Below, in pieces: positions 25,811-37,378 of a DNA stretch of 64,000 nucleotides; the stretch's first letter is position 1, and each line of letters begins with the position of its first letter. Source of the DNA: Steromphala cineraria (Eukaryota > Mollusca > Gastropoda > Trochida > Trochidae); assembly GCA_916613615.1 (NCBI GenBank), contig OU744723.1, positions 32,370,171 through 32,434,170 of the forward strand. Direction: 5' to 3'. The position numbers and the translations under genes were made by a program. Below the pieces are notes generated by a model. It had not been told where the DNA came from and ran no database searches. It saw only the letters and a program-made list of their open reading frames with translations.

Positions 25811-26043
25811 GTTGCACATCATACAGCAATTCCTATTCAACATTTCCTTGGGTGAGCATTGATTATCCTAGTTTGGGTTCGCAAGATTGTCAGAAGAGCT
25901 GTTCCACCACAACCGACTGCACAACGTTTGACCATTTGACAGATGGAAGTTGTCACATCAAATCTGGCGGGGCTTTGGATGATCCTGATCTTATACGTTC
26001 ACGACCACATGTAACCCACGGTGTCCGAAATTGCTATGATTAA
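25811..26043 (+). CDS. PAN/apple-like domain, terminal exon of an incomplete gene
   Basis: After the acceptor ACTTTTCAG, an open frame runs about 77 codons to TAA. It contains DCQKSCSTTTDCTTFDHLTD followed by SCHIKSGG, plus a C near each end. The C-x3-C-x5-C spacing, aromatic residue and CxxK ending are typical of PAN/apple modules, which bind proteins or carbohydrates in extracellular proteins. The exon needs one base from a preceding exon, and no partner was found upstream, so it is either the end of a longer secreted protein or an orphaned exon. The LINE relic lies only 540 bp upstream, so earlier exons may be far away or lost. Confidence 0.5.
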
Positions 26044-28760
26044 GAACGTTAACATGAGTTTTTCCTCTGTGTATGAAGTTTTAAAAGTTTTAAAATGTAA
26101 GATATTTCGATATATTTGAGAGAAAATGATTGGTTTACAAAGGAATTAACAGTATAACATTGAAGCACTGTAATCAAAGTTGTTCAGTAATTGTAGGCTA
26201 TCATTGACTGTAGGCCAAGCTCATTAGAAAATGATTCATGATATGGGCTGTCTTGCATTGACATTAATTATTAAAAATATTATGAGAGACACAGGTAGTA
26301 ATTATAAATAGATTATCAATTTTACCTTTCTGTTCATTGGCTAAAAGTAATTTACTGAGCTACCTTAATGCTCCATTCATACAGCATTTGTTTTCTGGTG
26401 TGATTATCTCATAGAACGGTAAGAACTTACGAGGTTATCAAACTCATTTGGAAATATTAAATGGTATCCATCTAATCTACACAGAAATGTATATCTCTTT
26501 TTACTTTCTGTAAAGATCATATTGTCATAGACTCCCAGTTGAAGTGGGAAGATGGCATAATGTTGATTACGCATATTTTATGTACATGTACTTGAGTGAA
26601 ATAAGGTTCTGTTCTGTTCTTTTAGATTTTATTCTATAGTATTATATCTATACTATTTTATACTCACAGAGGTATATCAAGTATAAGATGCTTACCTATG
26701 TTATTGATAATAAAGAGTCAGTTATTTCTTTATACTTTGGACAACTAGAATATACATTTTGAAAACTCTTGGCTGTTTTCTTTTTTATATTATATATCAA
26801 TTTTATCAAAACATTTTAGCGAAAGGGATTACTTTCTTTCAGGGATTGCGTATATGTGAAATAAAACAGAAATATCTTACTACCACAAGAACAACTTTCT
26901 ACAATCACAGATGGGACCATGAAGACTAATCTCAATAGGACATATTTATGCATCGCCAATGTATAATATATATATCTATGCATTCAATATAAGCCACCCC
27001 TTCACTTCCTTACAATGGCGTGGTTGGTTTGGTGTTTTACTAACACAGAGAGCTATCCACTTTAGATAACATACCCATTGTAGGGTCACCTGAACTGGAT
27101 AGTTGGATCAATAAAAGTCAGCCTGAATCATTTTTATAAGGTGGCAATACTAGCTCCAGACAGCAATTATCCGGTCCGTGACATCTCAAATACATATACA
27201 TCGCTGTCATCTCACCGAATGGACATTATAATGTCAACATTAAATCATCGATAGACTATGAGCAAAGATTTGCAACAACTAACTTTCATTATAAATAAAA
27301 TATATTCAAACCTAACCAAAAAATATACAAAGGATTCTAATAATCATTTAACTTATAGAGAACTTCAATTCCCCCTTTACATGAATAAGATATTCCTGGA
27401 AATTCTGATTAGTGTTCTCACATGCAATATATACCAAGGCTTCCCTGACTGCATTTGGCGATGAGTTTCACAACCGTAAACATGTCGGATCGACTCTCAA
27501 TGACACGTCAAATACTTTTTAAGAAGGATAAATGAATATTCTTAGCCTTAGTTTAGCTAAAAAAATATAAAAACATGACATATCCAACCACTAAAACTCA
27601 GGCCTTTGATACGAGATGACCTAACATAAAGGTTCAGCGCTAACGCAATGGTTCAGTCCTCAAAAGGATGGGTTCAGTGGTCCGGAGTGTAAACAATGCG
27701 AGTTCAAGATGCAGATGGGAGAATGATATTTGTGTTTTTTTTCAAAAAGTGATAGAAGGTTCACATTTTTACTTTGACAATAAGGTCATCAATTACATCG
27801 TTGGAAAATTCTTGATATTATAGACCGAGGCAGAGGGTATTAACAACATAATCGCTTGTGACAGTGGACGTAATTTAGATAACTGCCTTGGAAGCGAAAC
27901 AGTATCAAACCTGAGGAAAGTAACCAAAGAAAGTGTGGCGGAAGAACAACAGAGTGACGTAAAGTGCATATTTGCCAACTACAATGATGATTCAGAACCT
28001 CGTGGCAGGACTAGAACTATTTAAGGGAGTGTCATGTTCAAATAGAAAACCATGTCAGATTGATCAGGTGATAATGACAGTGGATGTATCTTATATATGG
28101 AATGTAGGCGTTTATACAATACAACTACAGTTCTCTTAAATGATTCATAGTAAAGAGTTTTATAACGGCTAATATATTTTGAAACATACTGATTACTTTG
28201 ATCTTCAGCCAACACATGTAAAGTAGAACCCTACTTCGAGTGACAATCAATGAGTGGCAGATTTATATTAAGGCCATATAAAACATATAAACACTGCCAA
28301 CAGGAATACTTGTTGAATAAACAGGAGGTCATAAACCATTGCATTATTTATATGAAGCTTAACAACGAGGTGAGGTGTATTCGTCATATTGCACATTTCC
28401 TTCTCGAAAGCCGGATCTATCTTTGAACAGGTAAACCAGTAGTATTCATTTAATATTCTAACATCATGTAACTTTTTAAGTTTTAACTATTAACATAGCT
28501 AGTTTTTTTAAACGGATACTATTGCTGTCAAACAGTTATGTTCAACATTTACTGTGTTCTGTTCATTTTGCCTTCTTTCTGTTCAATTTGCACACGCTAC
28601 TATATTTATCTTACTTATCAGAAAATTGCCTCCAACTTTACAAATCCTTCAAAATCAACTGTCATATCAAGTTACTATAAGATGTATTGTTGTCTTACAC
28701 CAAGATGCTTGAGCATATAATTCACCCCATGGAAGCAAGTCTAGATCTGGGCTGCTCTAG
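26044..28760. other. Intergenic, no gene seen
   Basis: AT-rich sequence between the PAN-like exon and LINE B. The first few hundred bases may be the 3' untranslated region of the PAN-like gene. Open frames here are short and without recognisable domains. Confidence 0.45.
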
Positions 28761-28761
28761 C

Positions 28762-31490
28762 GAGAGAGAGAGTTTATTTCAGTAAAAGGGCCACAGGCCC
28801 ATTATACATCAGATTGTACACATATTGTAAACATACATGAGCACCATTATACATATTATATACATCACTATAAATTGGTAGTGGTTACACAGTTTAGAAA
28901 TCTATTTCTTTGTTTGAATGCCAAATATATGTATTTTGCGAGGGAATTTATGACAAAAGTATTTTGTGATGCAAATAATTGGGCTAGTTTTAATTCTGAT
29001 GGATATAAATGGTAATATTTAGGAAGAATATCACATCTCAGTTTCTGGTAAAAAGGGCATTCTAAACAGAAGTGATACTCATTTTCGATATGAGGTACAA
29101 TACAAAGCGGGCAAAGACGATCCTCCCTTTTAAGACCTAAATATCTACCATATTCAATCATCAAATTATGATTTGAACATCGAAATCTACTGAGTAAAAT
29201 TCGGAACTGTCTTACGTTAACACTAGTGATATAAGTTTCAAAATCTACACTTGTTTTAATCCTACGATAAAAATCTAATTTTGAGACAAAACTAATATTA
29301 GAAGACCACATCTGGTTATCAATATCAATACACCTTTGCTTGAATAATGCTACGAAACACGATAAATTTCCAATACGTTGATTAGCCCACACATTACCAA
29401 AACCATAACTAAACAAAAGAGTTTTCACTTTCAAAGCCCAACAATCTATACCCTTTTCAGCAAGACGAAACTGATAATCATAAACCTTGTTTAATATCAT
29501 ATTTTCAGTTTGAGATAAAAGACGAGCCCAATATTTGACAATTTTGACATATTGATTTACTTTTAATGAATAACGACCAAGTTCAGCACGCGCCGCAATA
29601 TTCGGCGAGTTCCTACCGAGACCCAAAATCTGCTTGCAAAACCTATCATGTACATTCAAAACAGATGGCGACGGGTGAAAACCCCAGATCTCACTTCCAT
29701 AAAGTAACAAAGGCAAAACTTTGACATCAAATATGTGAAGCAAAACATTTATTGGTAAACTATAGAAACTTTTAACTGACGATTTGAGAATATTTAATAC
29801 CTTTACCGCCTGTTCAGCCAGAGTTTTCGATTTACCATTCAAAAGGAAATTTTCATAATGTCTAAGTCTGCCAGCCTTTCTGAAAACAATAACTTTACTC
29901 GTATCAATATTGATTTTCAATTTCCACCTATCACAATAAGAAATAAGCTTATCGAGCCTCTTTTGTAGACCTATAACTGTGAAAGCAAAAAGTGCAATAT
30001 CATCAGCGAATAATAGTATGAACAACTCGATCAAATCTAGATTAATACCCCTTTGACCATCAGCTGATAGACTTTCCACAATATCATTGACAAAAAAAGA
30101 AAATAGAAAGGGAGACAACTGGCAACCCTGACGAACTCCAGATAAACAATCGAAAAAAGGCGTGTAACCATCCCTCAAAGAGACACAGGCTTTAACCTTC
30201 TGATACATGTTTTTCAAAAGTCTGTAGGTATTACCCTTTACATTTCCAAGCCAAAGTTTATAAAGGAGACTGCACCTATCAACCGAGTCAAACACAGCTT
30301 TCAAATCGATAAATGCACAATAAAGACGACCTTTATAGAGTGAAAGATATTTACCAATAATAGTGTAAAGGACAAATATATTATCATGAGTTTGGAAACC
30401 ATGTCTGAACCCAGCTTGTTCATCAACGAAAAAATCTTCCATCTCGGCCCACTTGTTTAACCTGTTATTCATAATTTTACAAAATATTTTACCAGTTACT
30501 TCAAGCAGTGTAATAGGTCTATAGTTTTCGGGGCTATCAATTTTACCTTTCTTATGCAAAGGAATTATAACTCCAAATGTCCACTCAGATGGATAGATAC
30601 CTGTTGATAGGATGCTATTGAATAATGATTTTAATAAAACAATACAACGGTGAGGTGCATTTTTTAAAAATTCAATCGGAAAGCCACTGAGTCCTGGTGC
30701 TTTACCGTTCTGCATATCATGAATAGCATTTATTATTTCTTGGTAAGATATTTCTTTGTCCAAATGTTCATTATCCACAGATGTGTCAATAAGTTCATCA
30801 CTAATTGAGTCAACAAAGTTTCTGACATACGTATTGTGCTGAAACAAAAGAAATCTGAAACACGTTCTTAAAATGATTCATCCACTCACACGGTGTAATA
30901 TTATTGTTTACAAATGATGTTTTAGATTTCACAATTTTCCAAAACAATTTACTGTCTTTAGTATTAAGTGCATTTGTCAGTTTGTGTGTAAAGTCTGAAA
31001 ATGACAAGGCACATTTCTCGGCACATAGTCGTTTATATTGTGATACAGACTCCACATATCGTTGTCTATCACATTTACAGTTACTTGCTTGGAATGCACG
31101 CAGAAGGCGTTGGGCGGTTTCACGTGCAGTTTTACATTCACTGTCATACCATTTGTCTCCCTTTGGAATATTGCTGGATAACAGTATATTGCACCTACAA
31201 AAACTGGCACAGGACTGCATGATAGTATTGAATATAGATGAAGCTTCCTGGACATCGCCGTTGTCAATAAATGAGTTGAAGTTATTAACAACATCTGCTG
31301 GTAAAGCATTCCAGTTATAAAGATATTCTTCTAAACAGTCATTGTTCCAATGGTATTTCGTTTTAGGTGAAAGATTATGTTCAAAACAGTCAAAAGATTC
31401 AGTTGGAAATGACAATGAGAATGTTATTGGTAGATGTGTCGACTCCACTGTATCCACTGCTCTACTTCAGGCTCTCCCACTTCCGGCTCT
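28762..31490 (-). mobile_element. LINE-type retrotransposon B, 5'-truncated
   Basis: A minus-strand non-LTR element lacking its endonuclease. Its 3' end lies near 28762, next to a short GAGA run. The 5' truncation point is near 31490, inside the linker between endonuclease and RT. Such 5' truncation is usual for incomplete target-primed insertions. Confidence 0.85.
28868..31457 (-). pseudogene. LINE B ORF2: reverse transcriptase, one frameshift
   Basis: Reading from 31457, the linker region is open to about 30840, and RT coding resumes in another frame to TAA at 28868. RT blocks are GFPIEFLKN, NYRPITLLEV, GFRHGFQTHDN, FIDLKAVFDSVD, GVRQGCQLSP and the FADD catalytic box. YGSEIWGF and a CPLC...EYHFCLECPFY zinc-knuckle-like motif follow. 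At the break, TTTCAG occurs twice around ATTTCTTTTG; removing this 16-bp insertion restores the frame from NVFQ into HNTYVRNF. Without an endonuclease domain this copy cannot mobilise itself. Confidence 0.9.
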
Positions 31491-33164
31491 CCAAGTCGGG
31501 TGAGATGATCATCACTATACTACTAATATCAACTTGTTTTAGAGACATTTCATTACAGATGAAAATATGCGATGTTTCCTTCATGTAGGGGTGTACATTG
31601 ACGTCATAATTTGAGAACATGCAGTCAACTACAACATTATAACATTATATAAATGTTATATACGTATAACAATATGTTGAGTTTATTACTCTTTTATCTT
31701 TAATTTGTATGCTAGAATCGACAGAATTCTATTGAAACTCAAACTTGATGATGAATGATTATTTTATTTAAATCCCTATGGACAGTTCATACTGCCATAC
31801 AAGTTAATATGTTTTCTTAAGAAAAAGCAATGTTTTGGTAAATTCGATTTTTATGATATTAACGATGTAAACCTGGAAATGGACACAACGGCCACGTTTG
31901 TTACTTGAATGTGTGTTCAAAGACACAATTCCAGTGATAACCCTCGTTACATATGACTGGATCTTCAGCCACATCGCCTTTCTTGCTAGAACAGCACTCT
32001 GGGTCTCTTATGAAACATTTAATGTGTATTGATATATCAATTTTATACTGGTGCATCGCAATCATATTTTATTTCTGTTAACAACAAATGAGGTACTTGT
32101 ATGAATAAGAAACAGACAAAATTGATTCCAGATATATACAAAACTGATTTGATTTTATTTGAATCAAATAGAAACAAAACTGACCCAAAAAAATAATAGT
32201 GTCTTGAACAGCTTCAAATCTCATATGAATGCAATAGAAACAAAACTGATCACCAAAAAGTTACAAATGAAGTTAACAATGACAAAACATCATTTAAATC
32301 AATACGAATTGATTTGGCCTGAACCATTACAATGTATCGTATAGTTTTTAGTTAATTCCAATGCAATTAATCTAAAACAAATATTCAAGTGTGTAAAACA
32401 ATGACAAAGGTTATCATTAGTAACAGTCAGTTCATTTTCAAATAAGAGAATTGAAAACATGTACACAATGACTCTGTTAGGAGAAAACCCTTTTGAGTGA
32501 GCTTTTCAATACATTCGGAATCACGTGAAATTTTGAAAATCAGAGTCAAATATTAAACAGATATTTCTTAATACAACATCAGACAAAAATGTTGAATGTA
32601 TAAATGGGGTTTAGTTGAAAATCGGTTATTAACAAAGAGGATGGAGAAGGGACACGTTTAGGATCATTCTGGATTCTTCTTCTGTGTTATTATCAAATGA
32701 AAATGTTGGCAATTGCTATAAGGTGTTAACTTCTTCCTCTGTAACATTTGGTGAAATATTTTTTCATTTCATTTCAGAGGCAAGACTGTGTTTGAAAAGA
32801 AAAATGTATGTTCCATTTGGAGTTTACTAGTAGTTCAAGTTTCTGGCCTAGCTAAAAATGCGTAGATGAACATGTTAGGATGGCACCATAACTTTGATGC
32901 ATTTTTTTATGGATATGAAATGAAGTTCATATCAACTTACTCAACTAATACAATCGTGCAATGTGACATAAGACACGTCTTTTTCATTGATAATCCAGAA
33001 CAAGTCATCTTAATTGCTTAGGAGCTACAAGTTCCAAGTAACAATACTACACGTTGATTGGACCTATCCGACACCAGCAGCCACTAGTTTTTATCTTCTT
33101 GTTTTCAAAAGCACTGAAGAATCAATTGATTATTTTCCGTTACATATAAACCTCTGTTTTTGAT
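31491..33164. other. Intergenic, nothing supported
   Basis: AT-rich sequence with weak short repeats of GAAACAAAACTGA type near 32100-32250. No coding or RNA gene was recognised. Confidence 0.45.
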
Positions 33165-33398
33165 TTAAACATCTTTATTCACGAGAAGGGATTGGGTACA
33201 AGTTATACCAACCCTCTCCTATTTACAATGTTGACATAATATATTGAAACGTTGAATACAATATGTACAGTGATATACATGCATACATGTATATACATAT
33301 AGACGATGGGTATATTTACAAATGGACAAGGTATAGAAAGTAAAGAAAAAGCAAAAGATACATAATGTAAAATACTGGGAAATAGGCAGGTTATATAG

Positions 33399-33513
33399 AT
33401 AGTATTATATGGGTATTTTCATATCACATTCGGTATCAGCCCGAGACCCCAATATCAGCCCGAGAGCTTTAGCTGATACCGAATGTGATATGAAAATACC
33501 CATATCATACTAT
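33399..33513. repeat. Long near-perfect hairpin
   Basis: Two 42-bp arms (33399-33440 and 33472-33513) are complementary with one mismatch. They carry CACATTCGGTATCAGC and its complement around a 31-base loop that contains two AGCCCGAGA copies. It lies inside the 3' region of LINE C and is probably the core of a small fold-back element. Confidence 0.9.
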
Positions 33514-33845
33514 TTTTATCATATATACTTACCAAACAAACTATAAAAATAATTGTAACATTTTAAAAATTTAATTCAATAACATTAGTAGCTGATTTTA
33601 TCCGTTTGGATAACTACCAATAAACATTCAGCTCCCGAGCGTACGCCTCTTGCGACTTTTGAGTTCATTTAATCTCTGGTTAGATTTCCAAACTGGAAAG
33701 AAAGGTATCAACGTATAATAAAACTGACAAATCCTATCCGCAAGTGACTGCAGCGTTTTCGCGATGTCGGCCAAGTTCTAACGTCAGCTGTACAAAGGGA
33801 GACAACTCTAAATTCCTCGCGACTTCGATCTTTTTTTTGCGTTCG

Positions 33846-33985
33846 TCCCTTGACGACGGGCTGATACAGGTTTTTTTGCCTAGGGTTCCACGTTCAAGTC
33901 CCTTGACGATGGGCTGATACAGGTTTTTGCCCTTGACGACGGGCTGATACAGGTTATCTGCCCTGCGGGCTGATACAGGGTACTT
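33846..33985 (+). repeat. Four copies of a CTTGACGACGGGCTGATACAGG-type motif
   Basis: The core GGGCTGATACAGG occurs near 33859, 33911, 33942 and 33967. The first three are preceded by CCCTTGACGA, and the copies have irregular spacing. The open frames that cross it (NLYQP... and ...CISPSSR) are only translations of the repeat. Confidence 0.8.
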
Positions 33986-34009
33986 GACGAAGGGTGTATC
34001 GTGCATTCA

Positions 34010-34478
34010 AAATCTCTGTATTTATAAACAAGTATATGATAAAGTTTTTTAACAAATCTCTCAGTAAGAGATATGTACTTATGTACTTCTTTAAAAATGT
34101 GTACGTTATCATTATAGGAAAGATCTGGACAGCCATTTAACAACAAATCTAAATTTACCTGTGCTCTGTTGTTGCAAATTAATCTAATGTTTCGAAACAT
34201 TTGATTTCTTATATTATAATACATAATGCATTCAATGAAATAATGATGAGAATTTTCACAAGCAGTTTTGCAATTGCATTCAGGGTGGTCTGAGAGACCT
34301 ATTCTATATAAATCATCATTTAATTTGCTACTGGAATATCGCAACTGTGTATGAATTATGTTTAGTTTTCTTTTACCAATTGAGAAATAAGCTGGTGCTT
34401 TAAATCTTTTTGGAGCTGTATATAACTTAAAACTATAAATAGAATCAGCTTCCCTAATGTACAATGGGAGGTTAATCC
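34010..34478 (-). pseudogene. LINE C ORF2 C-terminus
   Basis: The translation from LPLYIREADSIYSFK contains LYRIGLSDHPECNCKT and ENSHHYFIEC, the cysteine/histidine end region typical of LINE ORF2 proteins, and ends near KYISLTERF. It is joined directly to unrelated sequence at about 34480, where the RT core should be. Confidence 0.75.
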
Positions 34479-34583
34479 ACAGTTGTGAGCATGATGGGGA
34501 AAGAATACGCTACGCCTCGGAGACCCACGATTCAAACAGGAGGTATATTGAGCGATACACCTCGGGAAGTGTGGGTATATCTA

Positions 34584-35700
34584 TTACATATCAGCAATTT
34601 CACATGCATTTATAGCCAAATTGTCAAGTGTAATATCCGTGAGCTTTTCGAAGAAAGGGAGTGTTTTGTCCATATCATCTAATTTACAAATTGATGCAAA
34701 GTAAGAATTTAATGCTTCCGCTTTGTCAAAGTCTAAAAATATACTAGGGATTTCATCAGAGTCGCTACATAATGCCAGAATAGGATTAATTGAACCAGAT
34801 TCTTTGATAAGACTTCTTAAAACTTTCAAATATGAGGGTTTGTTTTCTTTGATCAATTCGGTTATAAATTCATCAATATTCGAAAGATACTGTTCCTTTG
34901 CATAACACTTCATGTTGTTAACTTTATTACGTTGTTTGTGGTACAACAATATATCCTTACTATTATTCTTTATTTTGGCTTTTTTTCTCAACCGATTGCG
35001 TTTTCTTGATTCTCGTCTTATTTCTGAGTTATACCATGGTTTATCATTAGGGCGAATTGTCACTGTTTTAGAAGGAATGCATTCATTTATATATTTGCCT
35101 CAATGATAGTAAAGTACACTTGTTGCTTGATCAATATCTGCACTATTTGTTATCAGATTATTCCAATCTGTATCACGGATGTAACTATTCAATAGTTCAT
35201 AATCACCTTTATCATAACACCATACATCTCTGGCATAACAATGCGACATAGAAATAGCAGTGTTAATGGCAATAAAGGTGCCTCTGTGGTCACTTATATC
35301 TCTGCCAAAATCGACTACGCCACTATCATACATTTCAATGTCATTGCTGATTGAAATAGGATCTAAAAAGGTTCGACACGTTCTACTGATACGTGTCGGT
35401 CCCTTTATGACATTGCACAATGCCTTTCTGCTCATAATCTCTTGCAAAGTTGTAAGTTTGGCTGACAGAAGATCCTCATTCAGATCACCAACCAGAACAA
35501 TTTTTGATGTATAATCAAGTGAATTTTCAATAGACGTTTCTAATCTCTCCCAAAATGTTTCGTTCTTTCCCGAGGTCTATAGGCTGCACAAAGCATGATA
35601 GATTTTTGTGATAAATGTATTTCTAACCAAATTGTTTCGTCACAATTATTTCTAGTTCAAAGTGTCTTTTGAAAGTAAGACTATTTTTTACATAAATCAT
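34584..35700 (-). pseudogene. LINE C ORF2 endonuclease and linker relic
   Basis: Pieces in different frames encode KIVLVGDLNEDLL (the GDxN endonuclease motif), then GPTRISRTCRTFLDP and DISDHRGTFIAI (the SDH motif). The linker NDKPWYNSEIRRESRKRNRL follows. Stops and frame breaks occur near 35100 and 35520. The reverse transcriptase that should come next is absent. Confidence 0.75.
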
Positions 35701-35749
35701 GACAACCCTTCCAATAGCATTTCTTTCTTTAAGTAATGGTTCGTGAAAG

Positions 35750-35861
35750 GAATCCCATGTTAAATCTGCATTAAATATAGAATTATTTCAGTGAGTCTCG
35801 GTTAAACAAACGAGACTCACTTAGATAATACTATAATTAATGCAGATTTAACATGGGATTC
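35750..35861. repeat. 51-bp inverted repeat at the LINE C 5' end
   Basis: Arms 35750-35800 and 35811-35861 match with about five mismatches around the loop GTTAAACAAA. Both encode part of the same LINE sequence (NADLTWDS), one on each strand. That is what a 5' inversion by twin priming leaves. As RNA it would form a long hairpin. Confidence 0.85.
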
Positions 35862-36490
35862 AATCTATGTTAAGACAACTTAAATTTCTTAAATAACTTC
35901 GGCTTTCTCTCCCAACTGAGATAGAACAATTAATTATAATCTACTCCAATCCCTGTTTGAATAAGCCGAGTTTGTGGCTAGAAAAGGGAGAAGCCTGATT
36001 GGATGCAATCAAAGTTAGTTGTACAATAAGCAACGATGTTTAATATCATCATATTGTCTAGTATATTACGGTAAATGCCTAGTGACAAGAACCACTTTTT
36101 TCATGCGATAAGTGTTTCATTGGCTGAACAATTTCATTAAGTTTGTGATGCAAATGTTGGTGAGGGGAAACTTTCGGAAACAAGGAATATTTTCTAAACT
36201 CAATCGTTGAACATAAATGATATAATCATATTAATCATTGGAAAAATGATTTTATTATTCAGAATAATATTGAAAACAGTGGTCACACTTTGTATCCTGT
36301 TTGCATTGCTTTCACATGACTCAAACTTGCATTCTACATATCATATATCCTCTTTATTCTTGAAATAACCTCGTTTGAAATCTTCATCACATAATTGAGT
36401 TGATCATACTTTTTATATTCAAAGACCTTCAATAATATTAAACAAAGTATTGGCACCATATAAAATATGATCTGACTCCTGGCCAATAAA
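35862..36490. other. Probable 3' flank of the SLC22-type gene
   Basis: AT-rich sequence below the stop codon of the minus-strand transporter. Part of it is presumably 3' untranslated region. No other gene was seen. Confidence 0.4.
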
Positions 36491-36578
36491 TTAGTTTGGG
36501 GTATTGAAGATAACTTCCAGCTCTTGTTCCTGTGACATTTCACGATGTGTATTACTTTTCAGTTTCCTCGTTTCAGGT
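36491..36578 (-). CDS. SLC22-type organic ion transporter, last exon
   Basis: After the acceptor TATATTTTCCAG on the minus strand, one base completes the AG left by the previous exon to give AGA (Arg). The frame then reads PETRKLKSNTHREMSQEQEL and on to TAA (36491-36493), adding 28 residues. This gives a polar cytoplasmic tail directly after the ETIEDAINFGR block, the expected position for the C-terminus in this family. The exact phase match is the main support. Confidence 0.6.
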
Positions 36579-37109
36579 CTGGAAAATATAACAATTTTAT
36601 CATTTCTTTTTAAATCGTCATGTTTCATCATTCAAATCACCAGAAAATACATTGTGTTAAAAAAACGCAGAGGACATGTAAGAAAAATCCTTCAAAGAAA
36701 CAGCTTTCATAATTATTCCTTATTTACATATGTTAAGCCTTTTGATTAAACCCTTTCGCTCTCTCATCCTGTCAAATCAAATATTAATGGAATGAAGTCA
36801 TCCGATTGGCTGGTTATATAATATATAGAGCGGTATAAGCCATTTGGAATTTTTCGAAAATTCAAAATCAGAGATTTTCTGTTATATATAGTTATGATTG
36901 TATATCGATAAATGAACCAATTTTGAGTTTTTAAATGATGTTTAACTCTTTGGGAAAAAATAAATATGAACATATAAGAATGAATTAAATGATATGTTTT
37001 AGTTTTATAACTTTCATTGGGTTTCTTTTAATGTAGTTCTTCCGTTTTCGCAAAATTGTAACAATTCTACACAATAATCCATAATCTCAAATCGTTGTGT
37101 TCAGCTTAC

Positions 37110-37178
37110 CTGCCGAAGTTTATTGCATCCTCTATAGTTTCGGGTAGTAGTCTGTCCTTGGTTTCTGGAAGTTGAAAA
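37110..37178 (-). CDS. SLC22-type organic ion transporter, penultimate exon (truncated by gap)
   Basis: The minus strand reads LPETKDRLLPETIEDAINFG up to a GTAAGC donor. LPET(K/L)...LPETIED is the hallmark that follows the twelfth transmembrane helix of SLC22 organic cation/anion/carnitine transporters of the major facilitator superfamily. These carry organic ions across the plasma membrane. The exon runs into the assembly gap at 37179. It may instead begin at the acceptor-like CAACTTCCAG within it, in which case the upstream LP would come from the preceding exon. No other exons were recognised in the window, so the bulk of the gene is missing, in the gap or further away. Confidence 0.75.
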
Positions 37179-37378
37179 NNNNNNNNNNNNNNNNNNNNNN
37201 NNNNNNNNNNNNNNNNNNNNNNNNNNNNNNNNNNNNNNNNNNNNNNNNNNNNNNNNNNNNNNNNNNNNNNNNNNNNNNNNNNNNNNNNNNNNNNNNNNNN
37301 NNNNNNNNNNNNNNNNNNNNNNNNNNNNNNNNNNNNNNNNNNNNNNNNNNNNNNNNNNNNNNNNNNNNNNNNNNNNNN
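37179..37378. other. Assembly gap (200 N)
   Basis: Exactly 200 ambiguous bases, a size often used for gaps of unknown length. It cuts the SLC22-type gene, so missing exons may lie in it. Confidence 0.99.

Larger units (their letters stand above)
33165..35861 (-). mobile_element. LINE-type retrotransposon C, internally deleted and rearranged
   Basis: The 3' end resembles a LINE tail (TTTAAACATCTTTATTCACG on the plus strand near 33165). Coding relics of endonuclease, linker and C-terminus follow on the minus strand, but the reverse transcriptase core between about 34480 and 34584 is missing. The 3' region is interrupted by hairpin and GGGCTGATACAGG repeat sequence (33399-33990). The 5' end terminates in an inverted copy of itself (35750-35861). 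Confidence 0.75.

Noticed and set aside
33734..34006. Frame with repeated NLYQP/CISPSSR
   Set aside because: It is the translated GGGCTGATACAGG repeat.
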